Source of the DNA: Uranotaenia lowii
Taxonomy: Eukaryota > Arthropoda > Insecta > Diptera > Culicidae
Direction of reading: 5' to 3'
Length of the DNA: 64,000 bases
Assembly (NCBI RefSeq): GCF_029784155.1
Contig: NC_073693.1
Location: forward strand, 290,070,875 to 290,134,874
The notes below the pieces were generated by a model. It did not search any database, was not told the origin of the DNA, and saw only the letters and a list, made by a program, of their open reading frames with translations. Positions 21,331 through 33,432 of this stretch are shown here, in pieces. A program made the translations under genes and the position numbers. Within the stretch, counting starts at the first letter, position 1. Each line of letters begins with the position of its first letter.

Positions 21331-24261
21331 AGTTAGACTAATCGTGATCAAGCGAATGTTAGATGTTCTAGAAATTGGAGAACGGGTTTCATGGACCGAA
21401 TGAATTTTAGGAATTAGGTTCATCAAGTTATGTCGTGAGACGGAATACTATGAAAATGAAAAAAATAATTTAGTACATAGATATAAAGAAAAAACTATTG
21501 ATTGAATTTGCGATATTTAGTAGTGGGCTTTTTAACTCTTTTTTGTTATAATATCAACGAAAGCAAAAATATTGTGTGATGGTAAACTCAAAAAAAAATT
21601 CTGTTGTTTCTAAGATTAGATCAATAACACAACTGAATATTGCCATCACGCAAATACGAGTCTACTTAGGTTAATAATAACTCAATCCAGCAAAATTTAA
21701 CACAACCAACCATAGACAATCTCAAATCGGAAACCATTTTAGTTCATTCATCCCCCCTCACTCGGTGAGATCAAAAGGAAGTGGGAAATACCAATCTCCA
21801 CTTGTTGCTTTCCGAGCAGCAGCGGATAAAAACAAACGACAAGTGCGGTATTATTTTCCCGAACAGCTGCTACCAGTTTTCAAAATTGGCGTATCAAATT
21901 CGACTCCCCCCTCACTCGTTAACTCTTATACAAACACACGCACACTAAAACACAATCCCTAGCCCTCTTCCACCCCGGATCCGGAAATTGGAAATCTCCA
22001 CACGGGATGGGAGACAAAAACAGATACCAGCTCCTCACCCGATTTGCCACGTGGAAATTTTCCGTGGGCTCTTCACAATTTTTTGAGGAGGGTGGAAAAA
22101 TAAACACAGCGGTTTTTCACCTGAAGGATTCCGCTCAAGGAAAATGAACTTTAAGAAAGCGAAATCTCTACCTGCCATTTTTCATCCGTTGGAAAATGTA
22201 ATGTACATACTTATTGAGATTTCTTTTTTCATGGGCACGAACAGATTGGATTTGTACACACTAAAATGGTCCATAAACTTGACGAGAAATTTTTCCCCTG
22301 AGCGGACAAGACAAGGACAGTTTTTTTTCCCCGGTAGAAAGGAAAGAAACAGGGACGAATAAAAATTCCAATTAAAAGTGCAAACAATTTCAATTCGTTT
22401 ACACGCGCTGCTCTCAGCTCAGCTCAGCAAAATGAAACACATCTTTCTCAGAGAAACGAGAGGCAAATAATCAAAGCTTTTATTATCTTGCCTGTTTTCT
22501 GATTTTTTCTTCTCCTGGTTGTTGTTGTTTTCCTTGACAAATCTGTGTCGTCGTCCTGTCTGATGGAATGCGATTTAAATTTGTTTTCCCGACATCGTCA
22601 ATGTCAACGATGCGGAATATCTAATAAAATAGCAACGATTTCCTCGCCGCACGCCGCTCCTGTATTTGGGAAATTTAGTCAATGGGGAAAAATTAAGGGA
22701 AAAGGGAAGAAGAAAATCCCACCGGGATCCAGCAGCAGTGGTAATGGTTTTGTTGTTTTCTTCTCTGCCGGCGGTTGTTTTTCCGATCGCCCGTGCGGTT
22801 CGATGTTTTTGCTTGGAGTAGCAGAATTTTCAGATGAATCGTACTGGTTTTCACTCTTTTCAACTCTCCCTCTGAGTAAGGAAACTTAGCTTTTCTTCAG
22901 TTAGTTTGAGAGCGAGCAGCTGGATCATTGAAACAGCTGATTTCAACTCTTCTCTCTTTGAGTCTGCATAGAGAGGCTATCAGTGATCTCAGAGATATTT
23001 GAGAATAAACTGCTCGAATTCTACTTTGACGAATTTTACGGTAGAAAAATATCATAGCTCTGTTCTCTATTGAGAGAAGTGTTTCTCCTTATGTTTGTAT
23101 GATAAAAAGTTACTTTCTAAACAGTGAACAAATGGTATGAACGAGTATTATTCCAACTCAATGTGGAACTTACGAGTTCATTCAACCATGTCCAGCCTCT
23201 CATGCATGTTGATGTTAAAAGGACCGATTAGCTTTAGCAAAAGTCATATGTAAGGCAAGCGCGAAAATTATAATTTCTTATTAAGTCTCTTTAACAAAAA
23301 TTATCTTTTTTAAATAATTAATATTGATAATTTTATTTTAATATTAGTTTGGCTGGAAAATTTACAGAAGTGATTGTAGGATTGAAAACAACTTTTGTTC
23401 AGCAGAAAACCATATGAGTTATGCACTCGTTTTCACATTTGCCATTCTCAAGTTTTTACAGGGATTGAAGCAAGCACTAAAAATTAATTATTTTTTTCCA
23501 ATGCCAAATAAAACATTTAAATGTTTTTGATCTTTCAATTTGAAAGTTATAGCACTTAATGAATTAAGTGCTGAACAGAAATATTTAGTGTTATTTAGAT
23601 TTTGATCGATTCCGAAATTTTTGATTTGAAATGTCATTCAGTTTTGAAATCAACGATATAATTCTGTACTCCAGAAATGAAATTTAAATTGTCATAGTGA
23701 TATTTTCAAAAGGACTAGTTTAAGCGGGGTGCTTTGCTTTATCTTTTAAAATTATTTAAATTTTTTTCAGTACATATATTTCTAATTTAAATTTCAAAAT
23801 TAACCTCTTAAAAATTGAAGCTGCAACTTGAGCTAAGTATGTATGTTTCACTTGTATGGAATATCCCTCCTCTCCCCTGTCAAATGTCAATTTGATGTAC
23901 ATGTTTTCACAACTTAATAACTTCACATGAATATTTTGGCATTATTTGTTTCATTAGTTTTCAAAAATGCGAATAAATATGTGGAACAGCCTCCGTTTTT
24001 CTCTTGTCTCCCCTCTGGACGAAGCGATTTATGCCTTATATGAGTATGGATGAATATGTATAAGAAACTTTTTATCTCTTTTTGTCTTCTTTCTAAATGA
24101 ATGGAGGGGTCTAACTACTCTGAATACCCTGCTATGGCAAATAAACTTTTATTAGATTGATTGAGTATAATACTCCTCTCTCATCATCTCTCTTTATAAC
24201 CCTCCATGACAGATTTCTTTGAAATACATTAATCCAAAACAACATAAAAATATTTTTAATA
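21331..24261. other. gene-less stretch, GC-richer at 21700-23000
   Basis: 21700-23000 is GC-richer and apparently single-copy, with open frames at 21765-21962, 22144-22362 and 22545-22889 that have no recognisable domain. 23000-24260 is AT-rich and featureless. It could be host intron or intergenic DNA. Confidence 0.45.
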
Positions 24262-24510
24262 CAGTAGTATTTCGATTTTATCAAGCTCAAAAAAAATTTC
24301 ACCGTGAATATGGTGAAACCGTGAATTTGGCGAAACTTAAATTTAAAGTGGAAAAATATATTTTTTTCGTCCTAAATGATAGATTATAATGTATTGTGTA
24401 GCGTATACATTTTGGATCAATCAATTTTGATCATACGGTGTATTAATCAAAGTTAACTAAGCACAAATTATCGATTTCAGTTCAAATTATTCTTTTCCAT
24501 AGAAATAAGA
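24262..24510 (-). mobile_element. partial copy of the MITE that splits pol
   Basis: Starts with CAGTAGTATTTCGATTTTAT after a TA and continues with TTTCACCGTGAATATGG and GTGAATTTGGCGAAACT. It aligns with the reverse complement of the right-hand end of the MITE at 32274-33432 for about 250 bp. The other end is missing. Confidence 0.8.
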
Positions 24511-24769
24511 TTTATTATTGATGAAAAAGAATAAAAAAATTCAAAGAAAACTGTATACAAAGTTATCTTCTGCCAATAAGGCTGGAACAAATATCATTTT
24601 TTCTTTTGTCGCCCCCCCCGAATTCTGAAAACAAATTCCAATATCTGAAAGATTGCAAGATCCAAAAAACAAATTTAAGAAGATGGGAGTTATTTTACTT
24701 TTTATCTTCTTGATATGATTGAATTATTCGTTAAAAAAATACTTGTTATATAAGTTTTGTACAATGATA

Positions 24770-26363
24770 CAGTGAGCGAAATAAGAATAGCACCACTATG
24801 TGTTTTGCTTGTTAAAATATGAATGATTGAAAATTACGAAAATTTTCTTCCACAGATTGTTCTGAATTGCTTAACGGATAAATCAAGCACAAGTTTACTT
24901 TTTTTGGACGTAGCAATTGGCGTTGAGGACCAAAAATGTGGAAAAAGGGGTGCGAAATAAGAATAGAACCACTTGAGTTTTTCCAACAAAAACTAGATTA
25001 GTTTTAAAAACTTACTGTGTAAAAGTGAATAATAATGCTTCTACGAGTCATTTGAATAGACAACTGCATTTTAAGAGTTTTCCAGGATTCCAAAGGTTTT
25101 CAAAGGTTTTAAAATGGGGGTTTTAAGAGATGCTCCTCTAGCGTTAAGGATTTAGATATTTGAGCTATAAAATTTTATCAAACTGCTTGGTTTCTTCATA
25201 AACATTCATAAGTATGATGCAAAATGATGAAACATAGATTTGAGGGTGAGTTTGAATCCAAAAAGCAGGTTGGAATTCAAAAATACTAATATTTTTTTAC
25301 AATCAAACACTATTTCTCTAGTTTTAAGTCATAGATGGCAGCACTATTGCCATTGAACCAAATTCATGCCCATTTTCGAATATCCGGATTAATTAGGGAT
25401 AGTTGGATGATTTTGGTCAAGAAATAAATACATGTACCGTGTGAACGCTTTGGAAATTCTAAGATCACTTAATCGATAAAAAATTAGAATTGCATCAAGG
25501 TCACTAAAAGTGGATTTTTTGGACCGATTATCAGAATAAAGTTATACTTTGGGATGCAGCTTGATGGACCAGACGGCTCGAAGTATTATTGATATGATTT
25601 GCAATTGAATTGGAAGTTGAGATGAGCAGGAATTTTGGCGGTTGTACATTTTTGTGCTGGTGATTCTTTTCCAAATCTGGAAAAGCCTTCTGCAGCGTGA
25701 ACTTCCACAAAACTGTAATGGGAAAATACCTCAAAATGTTGAATACGGGCCTAAATAAACCTGGAAAATCAATATTGAGACAAAATTTGGTTTTAACTGC
25801 AAGATAGTGTGCCATCTACGACTTGAAACTGGAAAAAAGTATGGTTTACTGAAGAAAATGAATGTTTTTGATTTCCAACCTATTTTTTCTGACTAAAAAT
25901 TATTCCCGAATGTTTGTTTCTTCATTTCACGTCATTTTAATGAAGAAAGTTAGTTATTTGATAAAGAATTACAGCTCAAATATTTGATTCCTTAACGCTA
26001 GAGGAGCATCTCTTAAAACCCCATTTTAAAACCTTTGAAATCCTTCGGAATTCTGGAAAACTCCTAAAATGCAGTTATCTATTCAAATGACTTGTAGAAG
26101 CATTATTATTCACTTTTACACAGTAAGTTTTTGAAAATAATCTAGTTTTTGTTGGTAAAACTCAAGTGGTTCTATTCTTATTTCGCACCCCTTTTTCACA
26201 TTATTGGTCCTCAACGCCAATTGCTACGTCCAAAAAAGTAAACTTATGCTTGATTTATCCGTTAAGCAATTCAGAACAATTTGTGGAAGAAAATTTTCGT
26301 AATTTTCAATCATTCATATTTTAACAAGCAAAACACATAGTGCTATTCTTATTTCGCTCACTG
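24770..26363. mobile_element. Tc1/mariner-like foldback with IR/DR ends
   Basis: The two ends are perfect inverted repeats beginning CAGTGAGCGAAATAAGAATA, each flanked by TA (24768-24769, 26364-26365). The inverted arms extend about 400 bp with high similarity and, more weakly, almost to the centre: TAGATGGCA pairs near 25334 and 25810. Each arm carries a second, directly repeated terminal motif, GCGAAATAAGAATAGAACCACT (24951-24974 on the left, its complement at 26164-26188), about 180 bp inside the tip, which is the IR/DR arrangement of some Tc1 elements. I could not recognise a transposase; the 94-residue minus-strand frame at 25531-25815 lacks the expected motifs. Confidence 0.85.
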
Positions 26364-26365
26364 TA

Positions 26366-26984
26366 TAGCATGCAATTTTGTTGCATACAAGCTTCCGTGC
26401 AATATATTCCTATTCATTTGTTTTTCACATTATTTTTTATCATCCCTCCCTCGCGAAGTTCCAACTCCGAGTGACAAAAGAAGGATTTGAAATATGTTCC
26501 GGTTTTAATGATTTTTATATTTTAATCTTCATACCTTTGATGAACTGAACTGAACTGTTTCTCTAAATTTGCTTGATTGTAAGATAATTGTTTCTTTTTC
26601 ATACTTTGCAAAAAAAAAAAATCAAAGTCCTACTGATATATTTTATGGCAAAGGTAGAAGAATTTCATCTTCATAAAAAAATCAGTTCAGACGCCACTAA
26701 ATGCTGCCAAATCGGGATTGCACGTGGCACCCTCTCATATAAACGAATATTAAAAAAATCTGATAACCCAAATCTCTTTTCAAGAACGTTTACAGTCATA
26801 AGATTAAAAAACCAACAAAGTATACTATTTAAGAGCTGCTAAGCAAGCACAAATAACAATACAAGCAATAGCGTGGCATCGAAATACTTATTTCGATTAA
26901 TACAAACTTTTTTGAAATCCAAATGACGGTTTTACACACTATACAGCTTAAGTAAGCAGTTCAATGACATTTTCATATTGCGAA
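26366..26984. other. AT-rich gene-less stretch
   Basis: The open frame at 26588-26842 is short and unrecognised. Nothing else is visible. Confidence 0.45.
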
Positions 26985-27330
26985 AAGGGGGGGGGGGGTT
27001 AGGGGTTTAACCTCCCCCCCTGGAGATTTTTGCCAAGTTAAATTTTCAACGTAGTAACGGGATATTACTTGATCTTAAAAGGTTTTCAAAAGTGTTTACA
27101 AGCAAGTCAGAAATTTTGCTCGCTTCCGGCGGAAATAAGTCTTAATTCACCCTACACTTGAGACATTTCATTTCACGACAATATATATGCCGTTCACGAA
27201 TTTAACTTATTTTAAATTGTGAATTTCGATTTGCAATTTAATCAACCTTTAGTTTTGAAATTTTAAAAATGACATATGAAAACCCTATCTCGCCTTTAGA
27301 ATGGGTACTTGATGTCTTCAAGTCAGGCAA
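26985..27330 (+). repeat. G/C-tract dispersed repeat, copy B
   Basis: Collinear with 18836-19040: a long G tract, GTTTAACCTCCCCCC, TGGAGATTTTT, ATTACTTG, AAAGTGTTTA, CAAGCAAGTC and, later, TTTAGAATGGGT, which copy A also has near 19038-19049. Confidence 0.7.
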
Positions 27331-28366
<1,036 letters not shown>

Positions 28367-28381
28367 TGGCGCAGCCGACGG
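28367..28381 (+). other. primer binding site, Ser-type tRNA
   Basis: TGGCGCAGCCGACGG immediately follows the LTR. It resembles the TGGCGCAGTCGGTAG-type site, complementary to the 3' end of tRNA-Ser, that is used by the 17.6/297/ZAM group of errantiviruses (from memory). The other gypsy subgroup uses tRNA-Lys. Confidence 0.85.
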
Positions 28382-28632
28382 AAGCAGCTTTAGTGAATTC
28401 TGATGATAAAAAAGTGGATAAAAGTCGATTAATAACCGACTTAAAAAAGTGATCTCGCGAATAAAGCATCGGAACAACGCGGATGACCTGTCATCGTTTC
28501 GAGTTGAGGATCCCCCCGTCAGGACCACTACAGCAACCTACCGTCACGACAGCAAACCGAGGTAAGTGATATTTTTTTTTATTACTTTTCACCTCAAATC
28601 AAAAAGATTAGTGTTTATCTTAGTGAAATTTG

Positions 28633-28894
28633 GTACTACCAGATAGGCCTCTTTTCACTCGAGTACTACCAGATAGGCTCGAAAACTAAGCTAATCGCTT
28701 ATCTTTTTGCGTCCGGAAACTGCACTACCAGATAGACAGCTTTCGCGACAGGGAGTGAGGCGACACATTTTGTGTGCTCCCAGTTAAAACAAAGTGCTAG
28801 CGTTTTATTTTTTCCCAGAGTACTACCAGATAGGCCCTGAAACTAAGAAAATTGCTAAAATTTTGTTGGTATTGATCTGTACTACCAGATAGGC
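28633..28894 (+). promoter_or_regulatory. five-copy GTACTACCAGATAGGC leader motif
   Basis: The 16-mer GTACTACCAGATAGGC occurs at 28633, 28663, 28820 and 28879 exactly, and at 28722 with two changes, all on the plus strand between the splice donor and gag. Start-to-start spacings are 30, 59, 98 and 59 bp. Two copies share a longer downstream context (AAACTAAG). The position, copy number and irregular spacing recall the Su(Hw) insulator cluster in the gypsy leader, but the motif is not the Su(Hw) site. Binding of a host zinc-finger protein is an inference. Confidence 0.8.
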
Positions 28895-29079
28895 AGATCT
28901 CTACAAAAAGTTAAAATTAACTACATAGTCACCATTTGAAACGCGCATAAGGCGGACTAAGCAAAAAGCTCGCGCTGCTAGTTCACGCCAAGTGTTTATA
29001 AAAGGAGACTGAAATAAGATTCCCTCTGCTCGTTCATACTGACTGAGCAAACTAAAGGGGTGTTACATCAAATAAATTA

Positions 29080-30209
29080 ATGCCAAAAGAAAAAAAGCAA
29101 AGCGCTTTGAAAAAGGCAAGACAATTATTCAGTTCGGAAATTATCTTTAGTGATATTTCGGATTCAGAAATTTCGGAAGAATCTGCTGAATTTTCACACG
29201 TTCCTATTGAAAATCCCCCCGATTTAGGAGCACTGAAATTAGAACAAACAAAAATGGAAGACCTCGTGGCGCAAATCACGCACCTAACCACTATGGTCAG
29301 CCAAATTCATTCAACCCAAGACCAACAACAGTTGGCAATAAACGCACTAGCAAACAATAATCCAAATTCAGTTAATGAACCAACAGGGAGATTAGAAAAT
29401 TTATTTGCTATACCAGACCCCATCAAATCAATTCCTAAATACGACGGAAACAGGAAGCAACTTCCAGCTTGGCTGGATAACGCTGAGAGAACACTTAACG
29501 TTTTCAAACCGCTGGTCACAACATGCCAGTATGAAATTTATGTGACAGCCGTCATAAATAAAATCGAGAGAAAGCACGGGACATCATTTGTCTGGCAGGC
29601 AACCCGCGTACCTTCGAAGAAACAAGCGAAATCCTCAGGAACGCATTAGGCGACAAGCAGGAGCTGACCTTTTACAAAAGCCAACTATGGCAAACGAAAA
29701 TGAAGGATAACATGTCCCTTCATAAATATTACCAAATAATAACTGAAATTGGGCAAAACATAAAAAGTTTGGCCAAACAAAAAACTAAATACAAACTTAA
29801 TTGGGATGCAATAAGCTCATTTATTGACGAGGACATCCTTGCTGCATTTATTTCTGGCCTTAAAGAGCCCTATTTTGGGTATGTGCAGGCCGCAAAACCG
29901 GAGAACATTGAGGAAGCTTATGCTTTCGTTTGCAAATTCAAAAGCAGAGAAAGTATTGCACAACAACCCCCATTCCAAAAGAAAAATTTCAAATATCCAG
30001 TGAATGACACCAATGATAAGAAACATTTTAACGAACAGAAAAAAACCCTTAATAATCCCCAACCGATGGAGATAGGCTCGGTCAAAAGCAGATTAACGCT
30101 CAACCGAACCATAAATAACAACGAAATTAAAAACGAAGAAATGGATGAAGAAATAGACGATTTAGACCTAAATTTTTGCTTCGTCCAGACAACAAACATG
30201 ATAACCTGA
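29080..30209 (+). pseudogene. gag: gag of the gypsy element, one frameshift
   Basis: Encodes the structural polyprotein (capsid and RNA-binding region) of the retrotransposon. The ATG at 29080 follows the leader and opens 189 codons. The N-terminal part is acidic with a glutamine-rich coiled stretch; PIKSIPKYDGNRKQLPAWL near residue 111 is typical of the capsid start in this group. The frame is lost near 29570, where one base appears missing, and stops at 29649. The remaining homologous frame runs through the next segment to 30209. The C-terminal part is rich in Asn, Lys and Glu and shows no CCHC zinc knuckle, as is usual for errantivirus Gag. The 3' end overlaps pol in the -1 frame. Confidence 0.88.
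30170..30176 (+). promoter_or_regulatory. -1 ribosomal frameshift heptamer AAATTTT
   Basis: In the gag frame the sequence reads A AAT TTT, fitting the X XXY YYZ slippery rule, and lies in the short overlap of gag and pol. Slipping back one base leads directly into the pol frame (phase 2 against phase 0 for gag). Pol has no ATG of its own at this point, so -1 slippage is the likely route to a Gag-Pol fusion. No downstream pseudoknot was worked out. Confidence 0.75.
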
Positions 30210-32273
30210 ATTACCTCCCATATCTCGAAACAAAAGCAAATTTAAAGTTACTCATAGACACTGGGGCTAATAAAAACGTATTACGTCCAGGTTTCATTTC
30301 AGATATAGAACAAACAGACAATGTGCAAATAAAGAACATAACAGGCACCCATAATATCAACAAAAAAGGCAGAATAAATCTACTCGGAAAGAATATCCCA
30401 CCCCAAACATATTATGAGCTAAAATTTCATAATTTTTTTGATGGAATTATTGGATCCGAATTTTTAGCCAAAAACAAAGCAATAATTAATTATCAAAATG
30501 AATGTGTTATAATTAATGACACAAAAATTCCTTACAAAAAATATTACCCAGCAAAAAAATTATATAGTCACACTATTGAACTAGAGACTAACGCAGATGG
30601 AGACTGGTTTGTCCCATGTTTTCAGAAATTTTACCAAAATTATGTTGTTCAACCCGGCGTGTACAATTCAAACAGGAATAAAACTACAGTAAAGGTTCTT
30701 TCAACAAAACCTGAAAAACCAGTTATCAAAGACCGAATTAACCTCAAGGTAAATAACTTTGAAACAATTACCCCAATTCCATTAAAACAAGGATCTGTAA
30801 TTAATCAAACAATTCTAGAAAGCATAATTAGAACAGATCACCTCTCACATCTAGAAAAAGAAAAATTATTTGACACAATATTAAAAAATCAAGGTGTCTT
30901 ACTCAAACCTAATGAGAAATTGACAGCTACATCTTCAGTTAAACACAAAATTGTGACAACTAATGAAGAACCCGTGTACACAAAATCGTATAGATATCCA
31001 CACGCATTTAAAAAGGACGTGGAAGAACAAATAAAAGAGTTATTAGATAACGGAATTATTGAACATTCTCAGAGTCCATATTCAGCTCCGATCTGGGTTG
31101 TTCCTAAAAAACCAGACGCTTCTGGTAAAAGAAAAATAAGAGTCGTAATAGACTATCGTAAACTAAACGATAAAACTATTAGTGACAAGTTTCCAATTCC
31201 GCAAATTGAAGACATACTTGATAGTTTCGGAAAATCAGTTAACTTTACAACTCTGGATCTAAAATCCGGATTTCATCAAATCAAAATGGATCCGGAAGAT
31301 AAAGCAAAAACCGCTTTTTCAACAAGCTTAGGACACTTTATGTTCGCACGTATGCCCTTTGGATTGCGTAATGCACCAGCAACCTTTCAGAGAACTATGA
31401 ATAACATTCTTATCAATCTGATCGGAACCGCATGTTTTGTATACATGGATGACATAATTATAACCGGCAAAGATCTGCAAGATCATGTCAAAAATATGTC
31501 CAACGTGTTGAAAAGACTGGCTGAGTTTAATCTTAAAATCCAACTTGATAAGTGTGAATTCATGAAGAGAGAAACTGAATTTTTAGGGCACATAATTTCA
31601 ACTAATGGAATAAAACCTAACCCAGACAAAATAAATAAAATTCTTAACTGGCCATTGCCTAAAAATACAAAAGAAATTAAACAATTTCTAGGTCTCACCG
31701 GATATTATAGGCGTTTTATAAAAGACTATTCCAAAATTACTAAGGCAATGACAAAGTATTTGAAAAAAGACCAAAAAGTTAACTTGGAAGACAGTGAATA
31801 TAAAGCAGCATTTTCTAAATTGAAAATGATAATTTCATCAGATCAAATAATAGCATATCCAGATTTTGAACTTCCCTTTATTCTCACCACAGACGCGAGT
31901 AATTATGCGTTAGGAGCGGTCCTATCTCAAATACAAAATAAAGTGGAAAGACCCATAGCATTTGCTAGCAGAACCCTCAACAAATGCGAAACAAATTATA
32001 GCACAATTGAAAAAGAGGCACTGGCTATCATTTGGGCGGTCAATAAGTTCAAACCATATCTTTTTGGTAACAAATTTACGTTACTAACAGATCACAAACC
32101 CCTTCAATTTATCAAAAATTGCAATAAAAATCAGAAAATCCTAAAATGGAGGATGGAGCTAGAAAGCTATGACTATACCCCTATTTACAAACCGGGTAAA
32201 ACCAACGTAGTCGCAGATGCGTTGAGTAGAAAAATAGAAAATGAAGTCGAGTTAAACTTTAATAACACAAATT
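30176..32273 (+). pseudogene. pol: pol N-terminal part: protease, RT, RNase H (interrupted)
   Basis: About 699 codons of the retroelement polyprotein before the MITE insertion. In order: aspartic protease with LLIDTGAN (catalytic D near residue 28); reverse transcriptase from about residue 280, with VVPKKPD, FPIPQIEDIL, FTTLDLKSGFHQI, MPFGLRNAPATFQ and the catalytic YMDD at about residues 423-426; then RNase H with TTDASNYALGAVLSQ (D near 573), YSTIEKEALAI and TDHKPLQFI. All key residues seen are intact. It has no ATG and is expressed by frameshifting from gag. The open frame runs on to 32491, but residues after about 699 come from the inserted MITE. Confidence 0.95.
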
Positions 32274-33432
32274 CAGTAGTTTCTCGATTTTATCACTATT
32301 CGATTTTATCAATACTCGCCAAATTCACGCTCGATTTTATCACGGTTATTATTTCGATTTTATCACGATTTTTGAGAAATCATTCAGCAACCATTACCAG
32401 GTCCTTAATTTTCATTCAAAAGCATAGAGCGTCTTTGTTTATGATATTTTTTATGGTTTATGTTATAGTATATAGGTATCCAATAATATGAAAATGCCAT
32501 TGAACTGCTTATTTTATCTGTATAGTGTTTAAAATCGTCATTTGAATTTTAAAAACGGTTGTAATAATCGACACAAGTATTTTAACGTCACGCTGATGCT
32601 AGTGTTGTTACTTGGGTTGATTAATCACTTTAAAAAATTTAACTTTTTTGGTTATGCGAATCATATAAAAATGTGGATGAATTTAAGCGTTTTTGAAATG
32701 AGATAAGTGTCTCTGATTTCTTTGTTGAACTTATTTATTTTAAAGAGTGGCGTGCGTAATCCTTATTCGACAGCCTTTAGTATTGTCTGAATGGATAGTT
32801 TTGGAAGAATAAAATGAAATTCTGCTAGCTTTGTCTGAAAATATGACTAAGATTTCTGTTTTTCTACATATAAAGACAAAAGATTATCTGCCCATAAAGC
32901 AAATTTCGAGAAACACACTGAAAAAGTCTAAGTTGAGCAAATTTCAAAATATTTTTCGAGTAAATATACTTATTAGTTCATCAAAGGTGTTAAGATTAAA
33001 ATATTGAAATTTGAAATAAGCAGAAACAAATTTTTTGATGCTAATTTTTTTTTAACTTTTTTTCAAAATCGAAATAAAAGATTACGACTGTTAAATTCCC
33101 ATCAAAACAAAATAATTCACTTTAATTAGATGGAGACTATCAAATGGATATACAACATGGTTTTATTTCAAGAAAAAGCTTAAAAATATGCTTTAGAGAA
33201 GAATAATTTGAACTGAAAACGATCCTTTTTGTTAAGTTATCTTTGATAATTACGCCTTATGATCAAAATTTATTGATACAAAACGTTTCCACTACTGAAA
33301 ATATTATAAATTATTGATTAAAGACAGTAAAAATACTATTTTCTACTTCAATTTTTAGTTTCGCCAAATTCACGGTTTCGCCATATTCACGGTGAAATTT
33401 TTTTTGACCGTGATAAAATCGAAAAACTACTG
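32274..33432. mobile_element. pogo/mariner-like MITE inserted in pol
   Basis: The ends CAGTAGTTTCTCGATTTTAT and its near complement at the right (ATAAAATCGAAAAACTACTG) form terminal inverted repeats. CGATTTTATCA is iterated about four times at the left end and the right subterminus carries CGCCAAATTCACGGTTTCGCC. TT flanks both sides (32272-32273, 33433-33434). A related partial copy at 24262 is preceded by TA. Length plus the duplicated dinucleotide is 1161 bp, a multiple of three, so the pol frame is the same on both sides but the MITE brings an in-frame stop. There is no transposase frame. Confidence 0.92.

Noticed and set aside
25531..25815. Transposase fragment in the Tc1-like foldback
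   Set aside because: The 94-residue frame lacks the DDE region or the C-terminal motif expected of Tc1 transposases; most of it overlaps the inverted arms.
28633..28894. Repeat cluster as a CRISPR array
   Set aside because: Eukaryotic retrotransposon leader; spacers of unequal length (30, 59, 98, 59 bp periods) and repeats only 16 bp.
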